Assembly (NCBI GenBank): GCA_913058495.1
Contig: CAJXQC010000003.1
Location: 124,001 to 188,000 of the forward strand
Direction of reading: 5' to 3'
Source of the DNA: an uncultured Balneola sp.
Lineage (GTDB): Bacteria; Bacteroidota; Rhodothermia; Balneolales; Balneolaceae
DNA: 64,000 bases
Below, piece by piece: positions 8,501 through 17,310 of the stretch (position 1 is its first letter; every line of letters begins with the position of its first letter). A model generated the notes under the pieces. The model did no database searches. It was not told the DNA's origin and saw only the letters and a program-made list of their open reading frames with translations. The position numbers and the translations under genes are program-made.

Positions 8501-8550
8501 TTGGAAGTATTTTACAAGTCTCAGTCTCAGGATTAGGAAAATACTTCCAA
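8501..8550. repeat. Perfect 13-bp inverted repeat
   Basis: TTGGAAGTATTTT (8501-8513) is matched exactly by AAAATACTTCCAA (8538-8550) around a 24-base loop. It lies about 50 bases after lepB. It lacks a T-tract on the plus strand and is A/T-rich, so it is more likely part of a repeat element than a lepB terminator. Confidence 0.65.
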
Positions 8551-8727
8551 CTACATCGACCTTTAGAATTATTGGCGAGCCAAGAACGTAATGAAATCGA
8601 CGGCTCCGAAGGAGCAATCATTACACTCAGGATGATTCGTGAATGTGTATCACACGTACGAAGACCTTTTGTAATGATTAGTCGATGTAATGGAGTTCGC
8701 GCCAAAAATTCTTGTCGGGAGTTTTTG

Positions 8728-8751
8728 GTACTTTTGTCGGCACAAAAGTAC
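8728..8751. repeat. 10-bp hairpin, GTACTTTTGT family
   Basis: GTACTTTTGT (8728-8737) and ACAAAAGTAC (8742-8751) are perfectly complementary around CGGC. The motif resembles common dispersed repeats of FCB genomes and is related to the hairpin 60 bases downstream. Confidence 0.65.
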
Positions 8752-8802
8752 AAGAGGAAAGTAACTCACTTTTTCTTTAGTCTTATTATAGTCCGAGTAG
8801 AC

Positions 8803-8828
8803 TTACTTTTGCCTTGATGCAAAAGTAA
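8803..8828. repeat. 10-bp hairpin, TTACTTTTGC family
   Basis: TTACTTTTGC (8803-8812) and GCAAAAGTAA (8819-8828) are perfectly complementary around CTTGAT. The two CTTTTG-type hairpins in this spacer look like parts of one repeat unit. Confidence 0.65.
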
Positions 8829-9078
8829 CAAAAGATCAATAAGATTCTAAACTCCTCCCATCATAAATCAATCATCAGCGTTGATAGATATCTATCCTGA
8901 TGGTTCGTCAGACAAAGAATCTTAGAATTTTGACTTATTCCTTTAAAAACAATCTGTCGTAACCCTCCACCTGTTTCAGTATCTTTGTGAGCCCATTTCT
9001 TTAAAAAGTTAAATTTTCCCATTTGCCTCCCTCACCAAACCTTATCATATTCATCGATCAATTAACTACGATCGAACT

Positions 9079-10431
9079 ATGAAAAAGACTGCATCCCTAT
9101 TCCTTATTCTACTTTTCCTGATCACTGATTCTAAAGCTCAGGATGGCTACCCGGAAATTCTTTCCATGAAAGAGCGTGCGGAAGTAATTGATGATCTACT
9201 TGAAGATAAGATACAAACCGTGCTCCCCGATCTGATGAGGAGATCAGGAATCGACATGTGGGTTGTGGTTTCCAGAGAAGACAATGAAGATCCCGTAATA
9301 GAAACACTACTTCCGGCTACCTGGTTGGCTGCAAGACGCAGAACCATCTTGGTGATGTATGATCAGGGAGAGGGCAAAGGAGTGGAAACACTGGCTGTTG
9401 CCAGATATGATGTCGGAACTACTTTCAAAAAAGCGTGGGATAAAGAAAAAGAACCGGATCAGTGGAAACGACTGAAAGAGATCATAGAAGAAAAAAACCC
9501 AAAAAAGATCGGAGTTAATCAAAGTGATGATTGGGGTTTAGCGGATGGAATAGTAGCGACGGATCTTCAGGAAATGAAATCGGCTATTGGAAAAAAATAC
9601 TCAGACAGAATTGTTTCTGCAGAAAAACTGGCTGTTGGTTGGTTAGAAACTCGATCAGTAAAGGAAATGACCATCTATCCTCAAATTGTACGAATTGCAC
9701 ATAAAATTATAGAACAAGGATTTTCAGATGAAGTCATTCAACCCGGAGTGACAACAACCAACGATGTAGTTTGGTGGTTCAGAGAAAAAATAAGAGAGCT
9801 GAAATTGATTACCTGGTTTCACCCAAGTGTTTCTATTCAAAGAGCAGATCCGGAATCTTTTGATCATCTGAGATCTTTTTCAAGCCGACCTGATAACAAC
9901 GTAATTATGCCCGGAGACCTACTTCATGTTGATTTTGGAATCACGTATCTGCGTTTAAATACAGATACTCAACAACATGCGTATATCCTTAGACCCGGAG
10001 AAACGGAAGTGCCTGAATATTTGAATAAAGCTTTTGATAACGGAAACCGGCTTCAGGATATCTTCACAAATAACTTCAAAAAAGGCAGAACCGGAAACGA
10101 AGTATTGAAGATGTCGAGAGAGCAGGCAATTGCAGAAGGACTTAAACCATCTATTTACACTCACCCGATTGGCTATCACGGTCATGCTGCAGGAACAACG
10201 TTAGGAATGTGGGACTCTCAAGGGGGAGTTCCCGGAAGTGGAGACTATCCTTTACATTTAAACACTGCCTATTCCATAGAATTAAACGCAGCCACGTTTA
10301 TCGAAGAATGGGGAAAGGAAATCCGAATCATGTTGGAAGAAGATGCGTTTTTTGACGAAACCGGTGTCTGGTATATTGATGGAAGACAAAAAGAAATCAT
10401 GATGATTCCGAGAATTCCGGCAAAGCAGTAA
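9079..10431 (+). CDS. Exported M24 metallopeptidase (Xaa-Pro aminopeptidase-like)
   Basis: A 450-aa protein with a Sec signal peptide (residues 1-20, ending DSKAQ). An N-terminal creatinase-like domain is followed by a pita-bread M24 domain. Candidate metal ligands are the Asp of HVDFGITY, the Asp of LNTDTQQHAYIL, the His of HPIGYHGHAAGT, the Glu of SIELNAAT and the Glu of IMLEEDAFF, so all five positions are filled. It probably cleaves N-terminal residues before proline from peptides in the periplasm, but the substrate is not set by sequence. It stands 13 bases before a ligase gene on the same strand and may share its transcript. Confidence 0.85.
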   Translation: MKKTASLFLILLFLITDSKAQDGYPEILSMKERAEVIDDLLEDKIQTVLPDLMRRSGIDMWVVVSREDNEDPVIETLLPATWLAARRRTILVMYDQGEGKGVETLAVARYDVGTTFKKAWDKEKEPDQWKRLKEIIEEKNPKKIGVNQSDDWGLADGIVATDLQEMKSAIGKKYSDRIVSAEKLAVGWLETRSVKEMTIYPQIVRIAHKIIEQGFSDEVIQPGVTTTNDVVWWFREKIRELKLITWFHPSVSIQRADPESFDHLRSFSSRPDNNVIMPGDLLHVDFGITYLRLNTDTQQHAYILRPGETEVPEYLNKAFDNGNRLQDIFTNNFKKGRTGNEVLKMSREQAIAEGLKPSIYTHPIGYHGHAAGTTLGMWDSQGGVPGSGDYPLHLNTAYSIELNAATFIEEWGKEIRIMLEEDAFFDETGVWYIDGRQKEIMMIPRIPAKQ

Positions 10432-10443
10432 AATTTTAGAAGA

Positions 10444-12096
10444 ATGAATTTCGAAAATATTGAAGCTAAAATTCAACATGCACGATCACTTTCCGAACCT
10501 GTGCCTGATCTTGGGATTGATATTGTACAGCTTCTAAAGAAAGGGATCGGAAATACGGATATCTTTTTGATCTACCGGGATAAAGAAGGGAATAAAACTC
10601 AACTTAACTACAGAGAGTTTTATGATTCTGTGTTAAATACTGCAAGATTTTTTCAATCCGAAGATTTACAAGTTGGGGACAAGATCGCCACAATTTCTCA
10701 TAATCACTGGCATACGGTTGTTCAATACTTTGCAGCTTGGTTTTGTGGATTGGTTGTTGTGCCTGTAAATCTTAGTGAAGATGATCAGCGCATTGAATAC
10801 ATACTTAAGAATGCCGGAGTAAAGATGGCTTTGGTTCGGGATGAATATGTTTCCCGGGTAAAAGAAATTGTAGAATCCTCTTCTGAATTGTCAGGAATGA
10901 AATTGGTTGAATGCGGCGAAAACACAGACTCATTTTCATCCAAAACCGGAGACCTCAAAGAACCGGAATTCGATTCTGAAACGGATGCGTTGATCGTATT
11001 TACATCCGGAACTACGGGTAATCCCAAAGGAGTAGTTTTAAGTCAACGTAATTTACTGGAAGATGCCCGGGCAATCAGTGACTGGCACAATATAACTTCT
11101 GATACAAGAATGATGTGTGTACTTCCCATTCATCATGTAAACGGGACTGTAGTTACTTTAATGACTCCTTTTTTCGTAGGAGCTTCGGTAGTTTTAAATG
11201 AAAAATTTCAGATCGATCAATTCTTCCCTGTCATAGAAGAAGAGGATGTAAAGATTGTAAGTGTTGTTCCAACATTGCTTCAGTATCTGACCAGCTTTTA
11301 TGAAGATAAAGAAACGCCTGAGCTCAAAAATTTCAGTCATATTATTTGTGGAGCCGGACCACTTACCGTAAATGTTGCTAAGAACTTTGAAGCCAAATTC
11401 AGCAAGAGAATTATTCACGGATACGGACTTTCAGAGACCACCTGTTACTCGTGTTATTTACCGCTTGATATCAGCACAGAAGAACATAATAAATGGATGC
11501 AGGATTTTGGTTACCCCAGTATTGGTGTTGCTATTCCGGCTAATGAAATGTCGATCCATGATGAAAACGGCAATGCTTTAGAAGAAGGAGAGAGAGGGGA
11601 GATCGTGATTCGCGGGGTGAATGTGATGAAAGGTTATTTCAATAATCCTGAAGCAAACGAGAAAGCGTTTACCTATGGCTGGTTCAGAAGTGGGGATGAA
11701 GGTTTCTATCAAAATGATGGAGAAGGAAACTCCTACTATTTCATAACCGGAAGAATTAAAGAACTGATCATCAGAGGAGGAATTAATTTTGCTCCCCTGG
11801 AAATTGATGAAGTCATTAACAAAGCTCCTGGCGTGAAAGCAGGAATTGCTGTGGGCTTTGAAAATGACTGGTATGGAGAAGAAGTTGGAGCTTATATCGA
11901 ACTGGAAGAAGGAGCTGATGAAAATGAAGAAGCGATTTTAGCTTACTGTAAAAACCATCTTCCACATGCAAAAACTCCAAAAGTGATCGTCTTTGGGAAT
12001 GAGATTCCGGTCACTTCAACAGGGAAATATCAGCGTAGGAAAGTGGCTCATCTTTTTTCTGAATGGAAGGAAGTGCAGTTCAGGAAGGGAGTTTAA
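10444..12096 (+). CDS. AMP-forming acyl-CoA synthetase or ligase (ANL family)
   Basis: A 550-aa cytosolic adenylate-forming enzyme that would activate a carboxylic acid through acyl-AMP. Motifs seen are the P-loop-like FTSGTTGNPKGVVLSQ, GYGLSETTCYS (A5), WFRSGDEGFY (A7), GRIKELIIRGG (A8) and TSTGKYQRRKV with the catalytic Lys (A10). The first acid-binding helix and the HHVNGTVVTL segment resemble medium/long-chain or aromatic acid ligases. The chain length of the substrate cannot be read from sequence. It is followed by an inverted repeat and then by a convergent thioesterase gene. Confidence 0.88.
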   Translation: MNFENIEAKIQHARSLSEPVPDLGIDIVQLLKKGIGNTDIFLIYRDKEGNKTQLNYREFYDSVLNTARFFQSEDLQVGDKIATISHNHWHTVVQYFAAWFCGLVVVPVNLSEDDQRIEYILKNAGVKMALVRDEYVSRVKEIVESSSELSGMKLVECGENTDSFSSKTGDLKEPEFDSETDALIVFTSGTTGNPKGVVLSQRNLLEDARAISDWHNITSDTRMMCVLPIHHVNGTVVTLMTPFFVGASVVLNEKFQIDQFFPVIEEEDVKIVSVVPTLLQYLTSFYEDKETPELKNFSHIICGAGPLTVNVAKNFEAKFSKRIIHGYGLSETTCYSCYLPLDISTEEHNKWMQDFGYPSIGVAIPANEMSIHDENGNALEEGERGEIVIRGVNVMKGYFNNPEANEKAFTYGWFRSGDEGFYQNDGEGNSYYFITGRIKELIIRGGINFAPLEIDEVINKAPGVKAGIAVGFENDWYGEEVGAYIELEEGADENEEAILAYCKNHLPHAKTPKVIVFGNEIPVTSTGKYQRRKVAHLFSEWKEVQFRKGV

Positions 12097-12143
12097 ATTA
12101 GGAATATGAGAATTAGGAATAGGTTAAGCTCATATTCCTAATT
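12096..12143. repeat. Perfect 15-bp inverted repeat between convergent genes
   Basis: AATTAGGAATATGAG (12096-12110) is matched exactly by CTCATATTCCTAATT (12129-12143). The left arm begins at the last base of the ligase stop codon, and AATTAGGAAT is repeated directly at 12111. The position between two convergent genes suits a bidirectional terminator, although neither side has a strong T-tract. Confidence 0.7.
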
Positions 12144-12187
12144 TTCCCAAACTATGAGGAGATTCAGCCCCGGTGGACTAAAAAAGT

Positions 12188-12619
12188 CTACTTTCGATTC
12201 ACAACAGCCAACGTACATCTACTCACACAAACCAGTTTTCCGTTCTCATCTTCAATTCTGGTTTCCCAAATATGAATTCGTGATCCTTTTTTCACGGGAG
12301 TGGCAGTCCCCCGAACCATTCCGCCTTGTTTAACTGATCGTATATGATTTGCATTGATCTCCACGCCAACAGCTGTTTTATCATTTCCATCCAAAGAAAA
12401 CCAGGCACCAAGTGAAGCAAGAGTTTCAGCAAGTACTACAGATGCACCTCCATGTAATAGCCGGAATGGTTGAACGGTATTTTCATTCACAGGCATGGTT
12501 GCTATAATCTTATCTTTACTGATGTATTCGAGCTCAATTCCAAGCGCATGTCCCATGTGAGGAGTACTCGAATTGAAGTAAAAATTTGCCTTTTCTTTTA
12601 AAGAATCTTCAATAAACAT
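12188..12619 (-). CDS. Hotdog-fold acyl-CoA thioesterase (YdiI/PaaI-like)
   Basis: A 143-aa hotdog protein that would hydrolyse acyl-CoA thioesters. The diagnostic segment is RLLHGGASVVLAETLASLGAW, where His-Gly-Gly and the Glu match the active site of the YdiI/4-hydroxybenzoyl-CoA thioesterase branch. MPVNENTVQPF and the later AVGVEINANHIRSVKQG strand complete the fold. This branch includes the 1,4-dihydroxy-2-naphthoyl-CoA hydrolase of menaquinone synthesis, but no men genes are nearby. Its location between two acyl-CoA ligases could equally mean fatty-acid or general CoA release. It has its own promoter region divergent from the next ligase. Confidence 0.85.
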   Translation of the reverse strand: MFIEDSLKEKANFYFNSSTPHMGHALGIELEYISKDKIIATMPVNENTVQPFRLLHGGASVVLAETLASLGAWFSLDGNDKTAVGVEINANHIRSVKQGGMVRGTATPVKKGSRIHIWETRIEDENGKLVCVSRCTLAVVNRK

Positions 12620-12732
12620 AAATTAATGGTTGATTAACAGTGTTAAGTTAGTGAAATTGAGCAAAGAAAGCGCTTTTAAATGTAAGTGGAAAGTGTTACT
12701 TACCAAAGAGTTATTAACCAGCTTTTTATTTT

Positions 12733-14520
12733 ATGAAATACGATCCGGAAATTGTCCCGAATATTATTGAAACGGGCATTAGTAAAAACACTACTGGAAT
12801 TTTTTCAGCAGTAAAGCGTAATGGTGAATGGTTAGAAACTTCCATTGAAGAGTTTAAGACAAAGACCAGAAATTTAGCGCTTGGGTTATATGAACTCGGT
12901 GTTCGAAAAGGAGACCGGGTTTCCATTCATTCAGAAAACAGTACAGAATGGTTGATATGTGACCAGGCTGTAATTAGCATCGGCGCAATTAACGTTGCTG
13001 TTTATACCACTCAGCCTTCTGATCAGATCAAATATATACTTGAGAACTCAGAAGCAAAGGTGCATATAGTTTCAAACGACGAGCTGTTTACTGAGACAAA
13101 GCCTCTGATGAAGGAGATTACGACGGTTGAGGCTATTATTTCGATACAGCCTTCAAAGCATAAAAAGCTAAAAGGCTTTGAAGAAGTAATGGAAATGGGC
13201 GCAGCATTACATGAGAAGGAGCCGGAGCTTTTAGAGAAACTCAAATCTGAAATTGAACCGGATGATCTTGCAAATATAAATTATACTTCAGGGACCACAG
13301 GTGTTCCAAAGGGCGTAATGTTATCTCATAACAATCTGGCTTCCAATGTGTTGGCTTCTAATGAGCGTATGGCTTACAGCGCAGATGATGCAAAAGATCC
13401 AAAGATACTTTCCTATTTACCGCTTGCACATATGTTGGAGCGGATAGCATCTTATATTTATATCTACACCGGTGTTCCCATTTATTACATTGAAGATGTA
13501 AATGAGATCAAAACGGATTTCGTCACAATTAAGCCGATCTATTTTTCTACGGTGCCCAGATTGTTAGAAAAGATCATGGCGGGTTTAAAAGTCAGAGGAC
13601 AAGAGTTGTCCGGACTTAAAAAGAGATTGTACTACTGGGCAATAGATCTTGCAGAAAATTATGACCCGGAAGACCCACCTTCGGGTCTGGAAAAAATTAA
13701 ATTCAAAGTGGCTGATAAAGCTGTTTATTCCAAGATCAGAGACGGCCTTGGTGGAAATCTGGTTGGAATGATGGTGGGTGGTGCCGCACTGGCTCCTCCG
13801 GTTATGAGGTTCTTTAACGGAATAGGATATAAATGCGGCCAGGGATACGGATTAACTGAAACATCTCCTGTTGCTACCGGAAGCATGCCGGATTGGATCA
13901 GAATTGGATCAGCAGGAAAACCGATTACAGATGTTGATATCAAGATTGCCGAGGATGGCGAGATCTTGATTAAAGGTCCGAATATCATGCAGGGCTATTA
14001 CAAGATGCCGGAACAAACCAAAGAAGTTTTTACTGAGGACGGTTGGTTCTGCTCGGGAGATATTGGCCATTTGGATGAAGACAATTGGTTGTTTATTACT
14101 GACCGAAAGAAATCCATGTTCAAACTTTCTACCGGTAAATATGTAGCACCTCAACCTATAGAAAATGCGTTGGTTAACAATGGTTTCATTGATCAAGCAA
14201 TGGTTGTTGGTGCAGAAGAGAAGTTTTGTGCTGCTATTATTATTCCGGACTGGAAAAATATGGAGAAGCGATTCGAGCGCTTTGGATATATACTTCCCGG
14301 TGAGAATAAAATTGAAAGCGAACATGTTCGAAATAGAATTCAAAAGGAAATTGATAAAGTGAATAAGAAACTTCCGCATTGGGAAAAAATTAAGAAATTC
14401 GTTCTGCTGGAAGAGCCGTTTACTATCGAAAAAGGCGAGCTCACTGCCAAAATGAGTATCAAGAGAGCAGGGGTAATGAAAAATCACAAAGAATTAATAG
14501 AAAGTATTTATCAAGACTAA
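12733..14520 (+). CDS. Long-chain fatty-acid-CoA ligase
   Basis: A 595-aa AMP-dependent ligase that activates fatty acids for beta-oxidation or lipid synthesis. Motifs include NYTSGTTGVPKGVMLSHNN, YLPLAHMLERIASY (characteristic of the long-chain FACS/LACS branch), GQGYGLTETSPVAT, GWFCSGDIGHLDED and TDRKKSMFKLSTGKYVAPQPIEN. The C-terminal half retains KGELTAKMSIKR with the acyl-transfer lysine region. It is four bases from the dehydrogenase/hydratase fusion gene downstream, so ligation and oxidation are very likely cotranscribed. Substrate range is inferred from the family. Confidence 0.9.
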   Translation: MKYDPEIVPNIIETGISKNTTGIFSAVKRNGEWLETSIEEFKTKTRNLALGLYELGVRKGDRVSIHSENSTEWLICDQAVISIGAINVAVYTTQPSDQIKYILENSEAKVHIVSNDELFTETKPLMKEITTVEAIISIQPSKHKKLKGFEEVMEMGAALHEKEPELLEKLKSEIEPDDLANINYTSGTTGVPKGVMLSHNNLASNVLASNERMAYSADDAKDPKILSYLPLAHMLERIASYIYIYTGVPIYYIEDVNEIKTDFVTIKPIYFSTVPRLLEKIMAGLKVRGQELSGLKKRLYYWAIDLAENYDPEDPPSGLEKIKFKVADKAVYSKIRDGLGGNLVGMMVGGAALAPPVMRFFNGIGYKCGQGYGLTETSPVATGSMPDWIRIGSAGKPITDVDIKIAEDGEILIKGPNIMQGYYKMPEQTKEVFTEDGWFCSGDIGHLDEDNWLFITDRKKSMFKLSTGKYVAPQPIENALVNNGFIDQAMVVGAEEKFCAAIIIPDWKNMEKRFERFGYILPGENKIESEHVRNRIQKEIDKVNKKLPHWEKIKKFVLLEEPFTIEKGELTAKMSIKRAGVMKNHKELIESIYQD

Positions 14521-14523
14521 ATT

Positions 14524-16881
14524 ATGAGTAAAGGACAACGAAGAATCAGAAAAGTAGCGGTATTAGGTTCCGGAGTTATGGGAAGCCAAATCGCTGCTCA
14601 TTGTATCAATGCAGGACTTGAAGTTGTTTTATTGGATTTAAAAAGTGACGATCCCAAACGTCCCAATAAAACTGCTGAGGAAAGCGTCAAAAATATCCTG
14701 AAGATGAAGCCGGCTCCCTTTGGTTTACCGAAGTTTGCCAATAGGATCAAGCTTGGAAATTTCGAAGACGACTTTGACCTGCTTAAAGATGCAGACTGGA
14801 TCTGTGAGGTGATCATCGAGAGAATGGATATCAAAAAAGATATGATGTCTAGGATTGAGAAAGTCCGGAAGGCTGATACCATTGTTAGTTCAAATACTTC
14901 AGGTTTACCGATTACAGAGATCGGAGAAGATTGTGGGAAGGATTTCAAAGAACACTTTTTAGGAACTCACTTCTTCAATCCTCCAAGATATATGAAGTTG
15001 CTGGAGATCATTCCAACAAAGCATACTTCTAAAGAAATTGCATGTTTTATGCATGGATTCTGTGAAAGGGTTCTGGGTAAAGGTGTGGTGCTTTGTAAAG
15101 ATACTCCGAACTTTATCGCAAACAGAGTTGGAATTTTTTCGATCGGAAGCATGATGCCGTATTTTTTTAACGGCGATTTCAGAGCTGAGGAAATTGATCT
15201 CCTAACCGGAACGCTGACAGGGTATTCGAAGGCCGCTACATTCCGAACCGGAGATATGGCGGGTTTGGATGTTACTTTGCACGTGGCAAATAATATCATT
15301 CCATCTATACCTGATGATGAGAAAAAGGAAGTATTCGATCTGCCGGAGCAATTCAAAAAAATGGTGGAATCCGGAAAGATCGGGAATAAAGCAGGCAAGG
15401 GATTTTATTCTAAAGTCCGGGAAAATGGAAAAACTGAATACAAAGTGATCAATCCGGAGACTTTGGAACATGAGTCACAGAAAGAGCTTGAAGATCCGGT
15501 TCTTACCGAAGCTAAGAAGATCAAGGACACCAGAGAACGATTAAAGTTCCTGGCTTTACATGATAGTAAAATCGGAAAATTTATCTGGGAAACTCAGCGA
15601 GAAGTGTTGTTGTACGCTGCAAATCGAGTGCCCGAAATATCAGACAATCCTCAGGATGTAGACAGAGCAATGAAATGGGGATTTAACTGGGAATTAGGTC
15701 CGTTCGAACGCTGGGATGCTCTGGGAATGGATAAAGTGATTGAAAGAATTAAAGAAGAAGGAATCCCTGTTCCTGCAATTATCACAGAGATGAAAGAAGC
15801 CGGATTTACATCTTTCTATAAAGATGGTAAAGTGTATGATCCTGTTTCTAAATCTATGAAGGAAGAAAACCCGTCAGCATCGGGTGAAATCAAAGTTGCT
15901 GAGCTTAAGAAAAGTGATTTAGCAGTGATGGAGAATGATTCAGCTGCCCTCTATGATTTGGGTGATGGTGTTGCATTATTTGAGTTCAAGACCAGAAATG
16001 CTACGCTCGGATTTGAGTTGGTTCAGTCTCTGGAGAAGTCATTGGATATTGTTGCCAAAGATTTCGAGGCTATGGTAATTGGACATGATGGAGACAACTT
16101 TGCTTTCGGTGCGAATCTTATGGAAGCAATGCAGGCTAATGAATCCGGAGATTGGGATAAAGTAGTTGAAGCGGTAACAAATTTTCAAAGAACAGCTGTT
16201 GCTTTACGGTACGCGCCATTTCCTGTTGTTGCGTCGCCATTTGGAAGAACATTAGGTGGCGGAACAGAGTTTTGTCTGTATTCAGATAAGATCGTAGCTC
16301 ATCACGAATTGTATATGGGATTGGTGGAAGTTGGTGTAGGACTGATACCAGCAGGAGGAGGAACCACCGAACTTATGAAAAAGGGAATGAATAAACTGGA
16401 AGAAGATGCAGATCCGCTTCCATTTATACGTGAGGCTTTTAAAACCATGGGAATGGCTAAAGTATCCGATAGTGCACACAAAGCTCGTGAGCTCGGATTT
16501 TTGAAGGAATCAGATGCTATTGTAATGAATAGAGACCTTCAGTTATCAGTTGCAAAAGAAGAAGCGCTGTCTATGGCTAAAGCGGGATATCAACCTCCGG
16601 CTAAAACGGATATCAAAGTTCTTGGCGAAACGGCGCTATCTGCCATGAAGTTGATGCTCTATGTAATGCATGAATCTAAATTCATCACTGATTATGATAA
16701 AGTGGTAGTTGAACGATTGGCGTTCGTGCTTGCCGGTGGAGATCTGAGTGAAGCTCAGAAAGTCTCTGAAGAGTACTTATTAAAGTTGGAAAGAGAAGCA
16801 ATTTTGGATTGCCTTAAAGACGACCGAACACTTGCCAGAATGGAGCATATGTTAAAAACGGGGAAACCTTTGAGGAACTAG
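14524..16881 (+). CDS. 3-hydroxyacyl-CoA dehydrogenase / enoyl-CoA hydratase fusion
   Basis: A 785-aa bifunctional beta-oxidation enzyme. The dehydrogenase comes first: Rossmann motif VAVLGSGVMGSQIAAHC (about 12-28), VSSNTSGLPITEI, and GTHFFNPPRYMKLLEIIPT around the catalytic His. The C-terminal third is a crotonase domain with PVVASPFGRTLGGGTEF and GLVEVGVGLIPAGGGTTEL, carrying the oxyanion hole and one of the usual acidic residues. This dehydrogenase-then-hydratase order is the reverse of FadB/FadJ of Escherichia coli. It follows the ligase by four bases. The thiolase should follow directly but is now separated by an inserted small gene. Confidence 0.93.
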   Translation: MSKGQRRIRKVAVLGSGVMGSQIAAHCINAGLEVVLLDLKSDDPKRPNKTAEESVKNILKMKPAPFGLPKFANRIKLGNFEDDFDLLKDADWICEVIIERMDIKKDMMSRIEKVRKADTIVSSNTSGLPITEIGEDCGKDFKEHFLGTHFFNPPRYMKLLEIIPTKHTSKEIACFMHGFCERVLGKGVVLCKDTPNFIANRVGIFSIGSMMPYFFNGDFRAEEIDLLTGTLTGYSKAATFRTGDMAGLDVTLHVANNIIPSIPDDEKKEVFDLPEQFKKMVESGKIGNKAGKGFYSKVRENGKTEYKVINPETLEHESQKELEDPVLTEAKKIKDTRERLKFLALHDSKIGKFIWETQREVLLYAANRVPEISDNPQDVDRAMKWGFNWELGPFERWDALGMDKVIERIKEEGIPVPAIITEMKEAGFTSFYKDGKVYDPVSKSMKEENPSASGEIKVAELKKSDLAVMENDSAALYDLGDGVALFEFKTRNATLGFELVQSLEKSLDIVAKDFEAMVIGHDGDNFAFGANLMEAMQANESGDWDKVVEAVTNFQRTAVALRYAPFPVVASPFGRTLGGGTEFCLYSDKIVAHHELYMGLVEVGVGLIPAGGGTTELMKKGMNKLEEDADPLPFIREAFKTMGMAKVSDSAHKARELGFLKESDAIVMNRDLQLSVAKEEALSMAKAGYQPPAKTDIKVLGETALSAMKLMLYVMHESKFITDYDKVVVERLAFVLAGGDLSEAQKVSEEYLLKLEREAILDCLKDDRTLARMEHMLKTGKPLRN

Positions 16882-16916
16882 CTTTGAGTTTTGAGGAGTG
16901 AGCTAAAGATCTAAGG

Positions 16917-17310
16917 CATAAGATTTGAGATGTAAGAATGCATAATTATAAAAACTTAGAAGTTTGGAAGAGGTCAGTTGAGCTAGCAACTCAAATCTAT
17001 TCTTTGACTGACCATTATCCTAAGGAAGAAAAATATGGTTTAGTATCTCAAATTCGTAGATGTTCAGTATCTATAAGCTCTAATATTGCTGAAGGAGCAG
17101 GGCGAGGCTCGGATAAAGAGTTTAAACTTTTCCTTAATTATGTATTAGGATCATCTTTTGAACTCGAAACCCAATTATTAATTTCTATAAATCTTGGTTT
17201 AATAGCTGAATAGATTCAAAAAGATGTTTTAAATGAACTAACCGAGATGCAAAAAATGATTTACTCATTAATAAAAAAATATTCTTAAATCTTACGTCTT
17301 AAATCTTATG
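16917..17310. mobile_element. Inverted-repeat-flanked IVS-type element in the fad operon
   Basis: A 20-base arm at 16917-16936 (CATAAGATTTGAGATG then TAAG) is repeated in reverse complement at 17291-17310 with two mismatches. The arms bracket the four-helix-bundle gene tightly: the gene starts two bases after the left arm and its ancestral stop lies two bases before the right arm. The last three bases of the right arm are the ATG of the thiolase gene. Classic 23S rRNA intervening sequences have this same layout, an inverted-repeat stem enclosing an S23-family ORF. Mobility is inferred. Confidence 0.55.
16938..17288 (+). pseudogene. Four-helix-bundle (S23/IVS) protein gene with in-frame amber codon
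   Basis: The first 91 codons begin MHNYKNLEVWKRSVELA and include LVSQIRRCSVSISSNIAEGAGRGSDKEF, the diagnostic motif of the four-helix-bundle family found in 23S rRNA intervening sequences. A TAG at 17211-17213 stops the frame at GLIAE. The same frame then continues open for 24 codons (IQKDVLNELTEMQKM, ending IKKYS) to TAA at 17286-17288. That restores the family's normal length of about 116 aa and its fourth helix. The simplest reading is a recent nonsense mutation, for example CAG to TAG. It interrupts the spacing of a beta-oxidation operon. Confidence 0.8.

Larger units (their letters stand above)
8448..9078. other. Gene-free palindrome-rich intergenic region
   Basis: I see no credible gene in these 631 bases; the short frames present cross the palindromes and resemble nothing. 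It holds a 13-bp perfect inverted repeat, a nested GCTCC-GAA-GGAGC hairpin (8603-8615) inside GTAATGA/TCATTAC arms, and two further 10-bp hairpins built on TTTTG/CAAAA. This looks like accumulated dispersed repeats. A TATCTTTG at 8980-8987 may be the -7 element for the downstream peptidase gene, though no good TTTG lies at the usual distance. Confidence 0.6.

Noticed and set aside
8430-8817. Frames at 8430-8753 (minus) and 8572-8817 (plus)
   Set aside because: Both cross several palindromes, overlap each other on opposite strands and resemble no protein.
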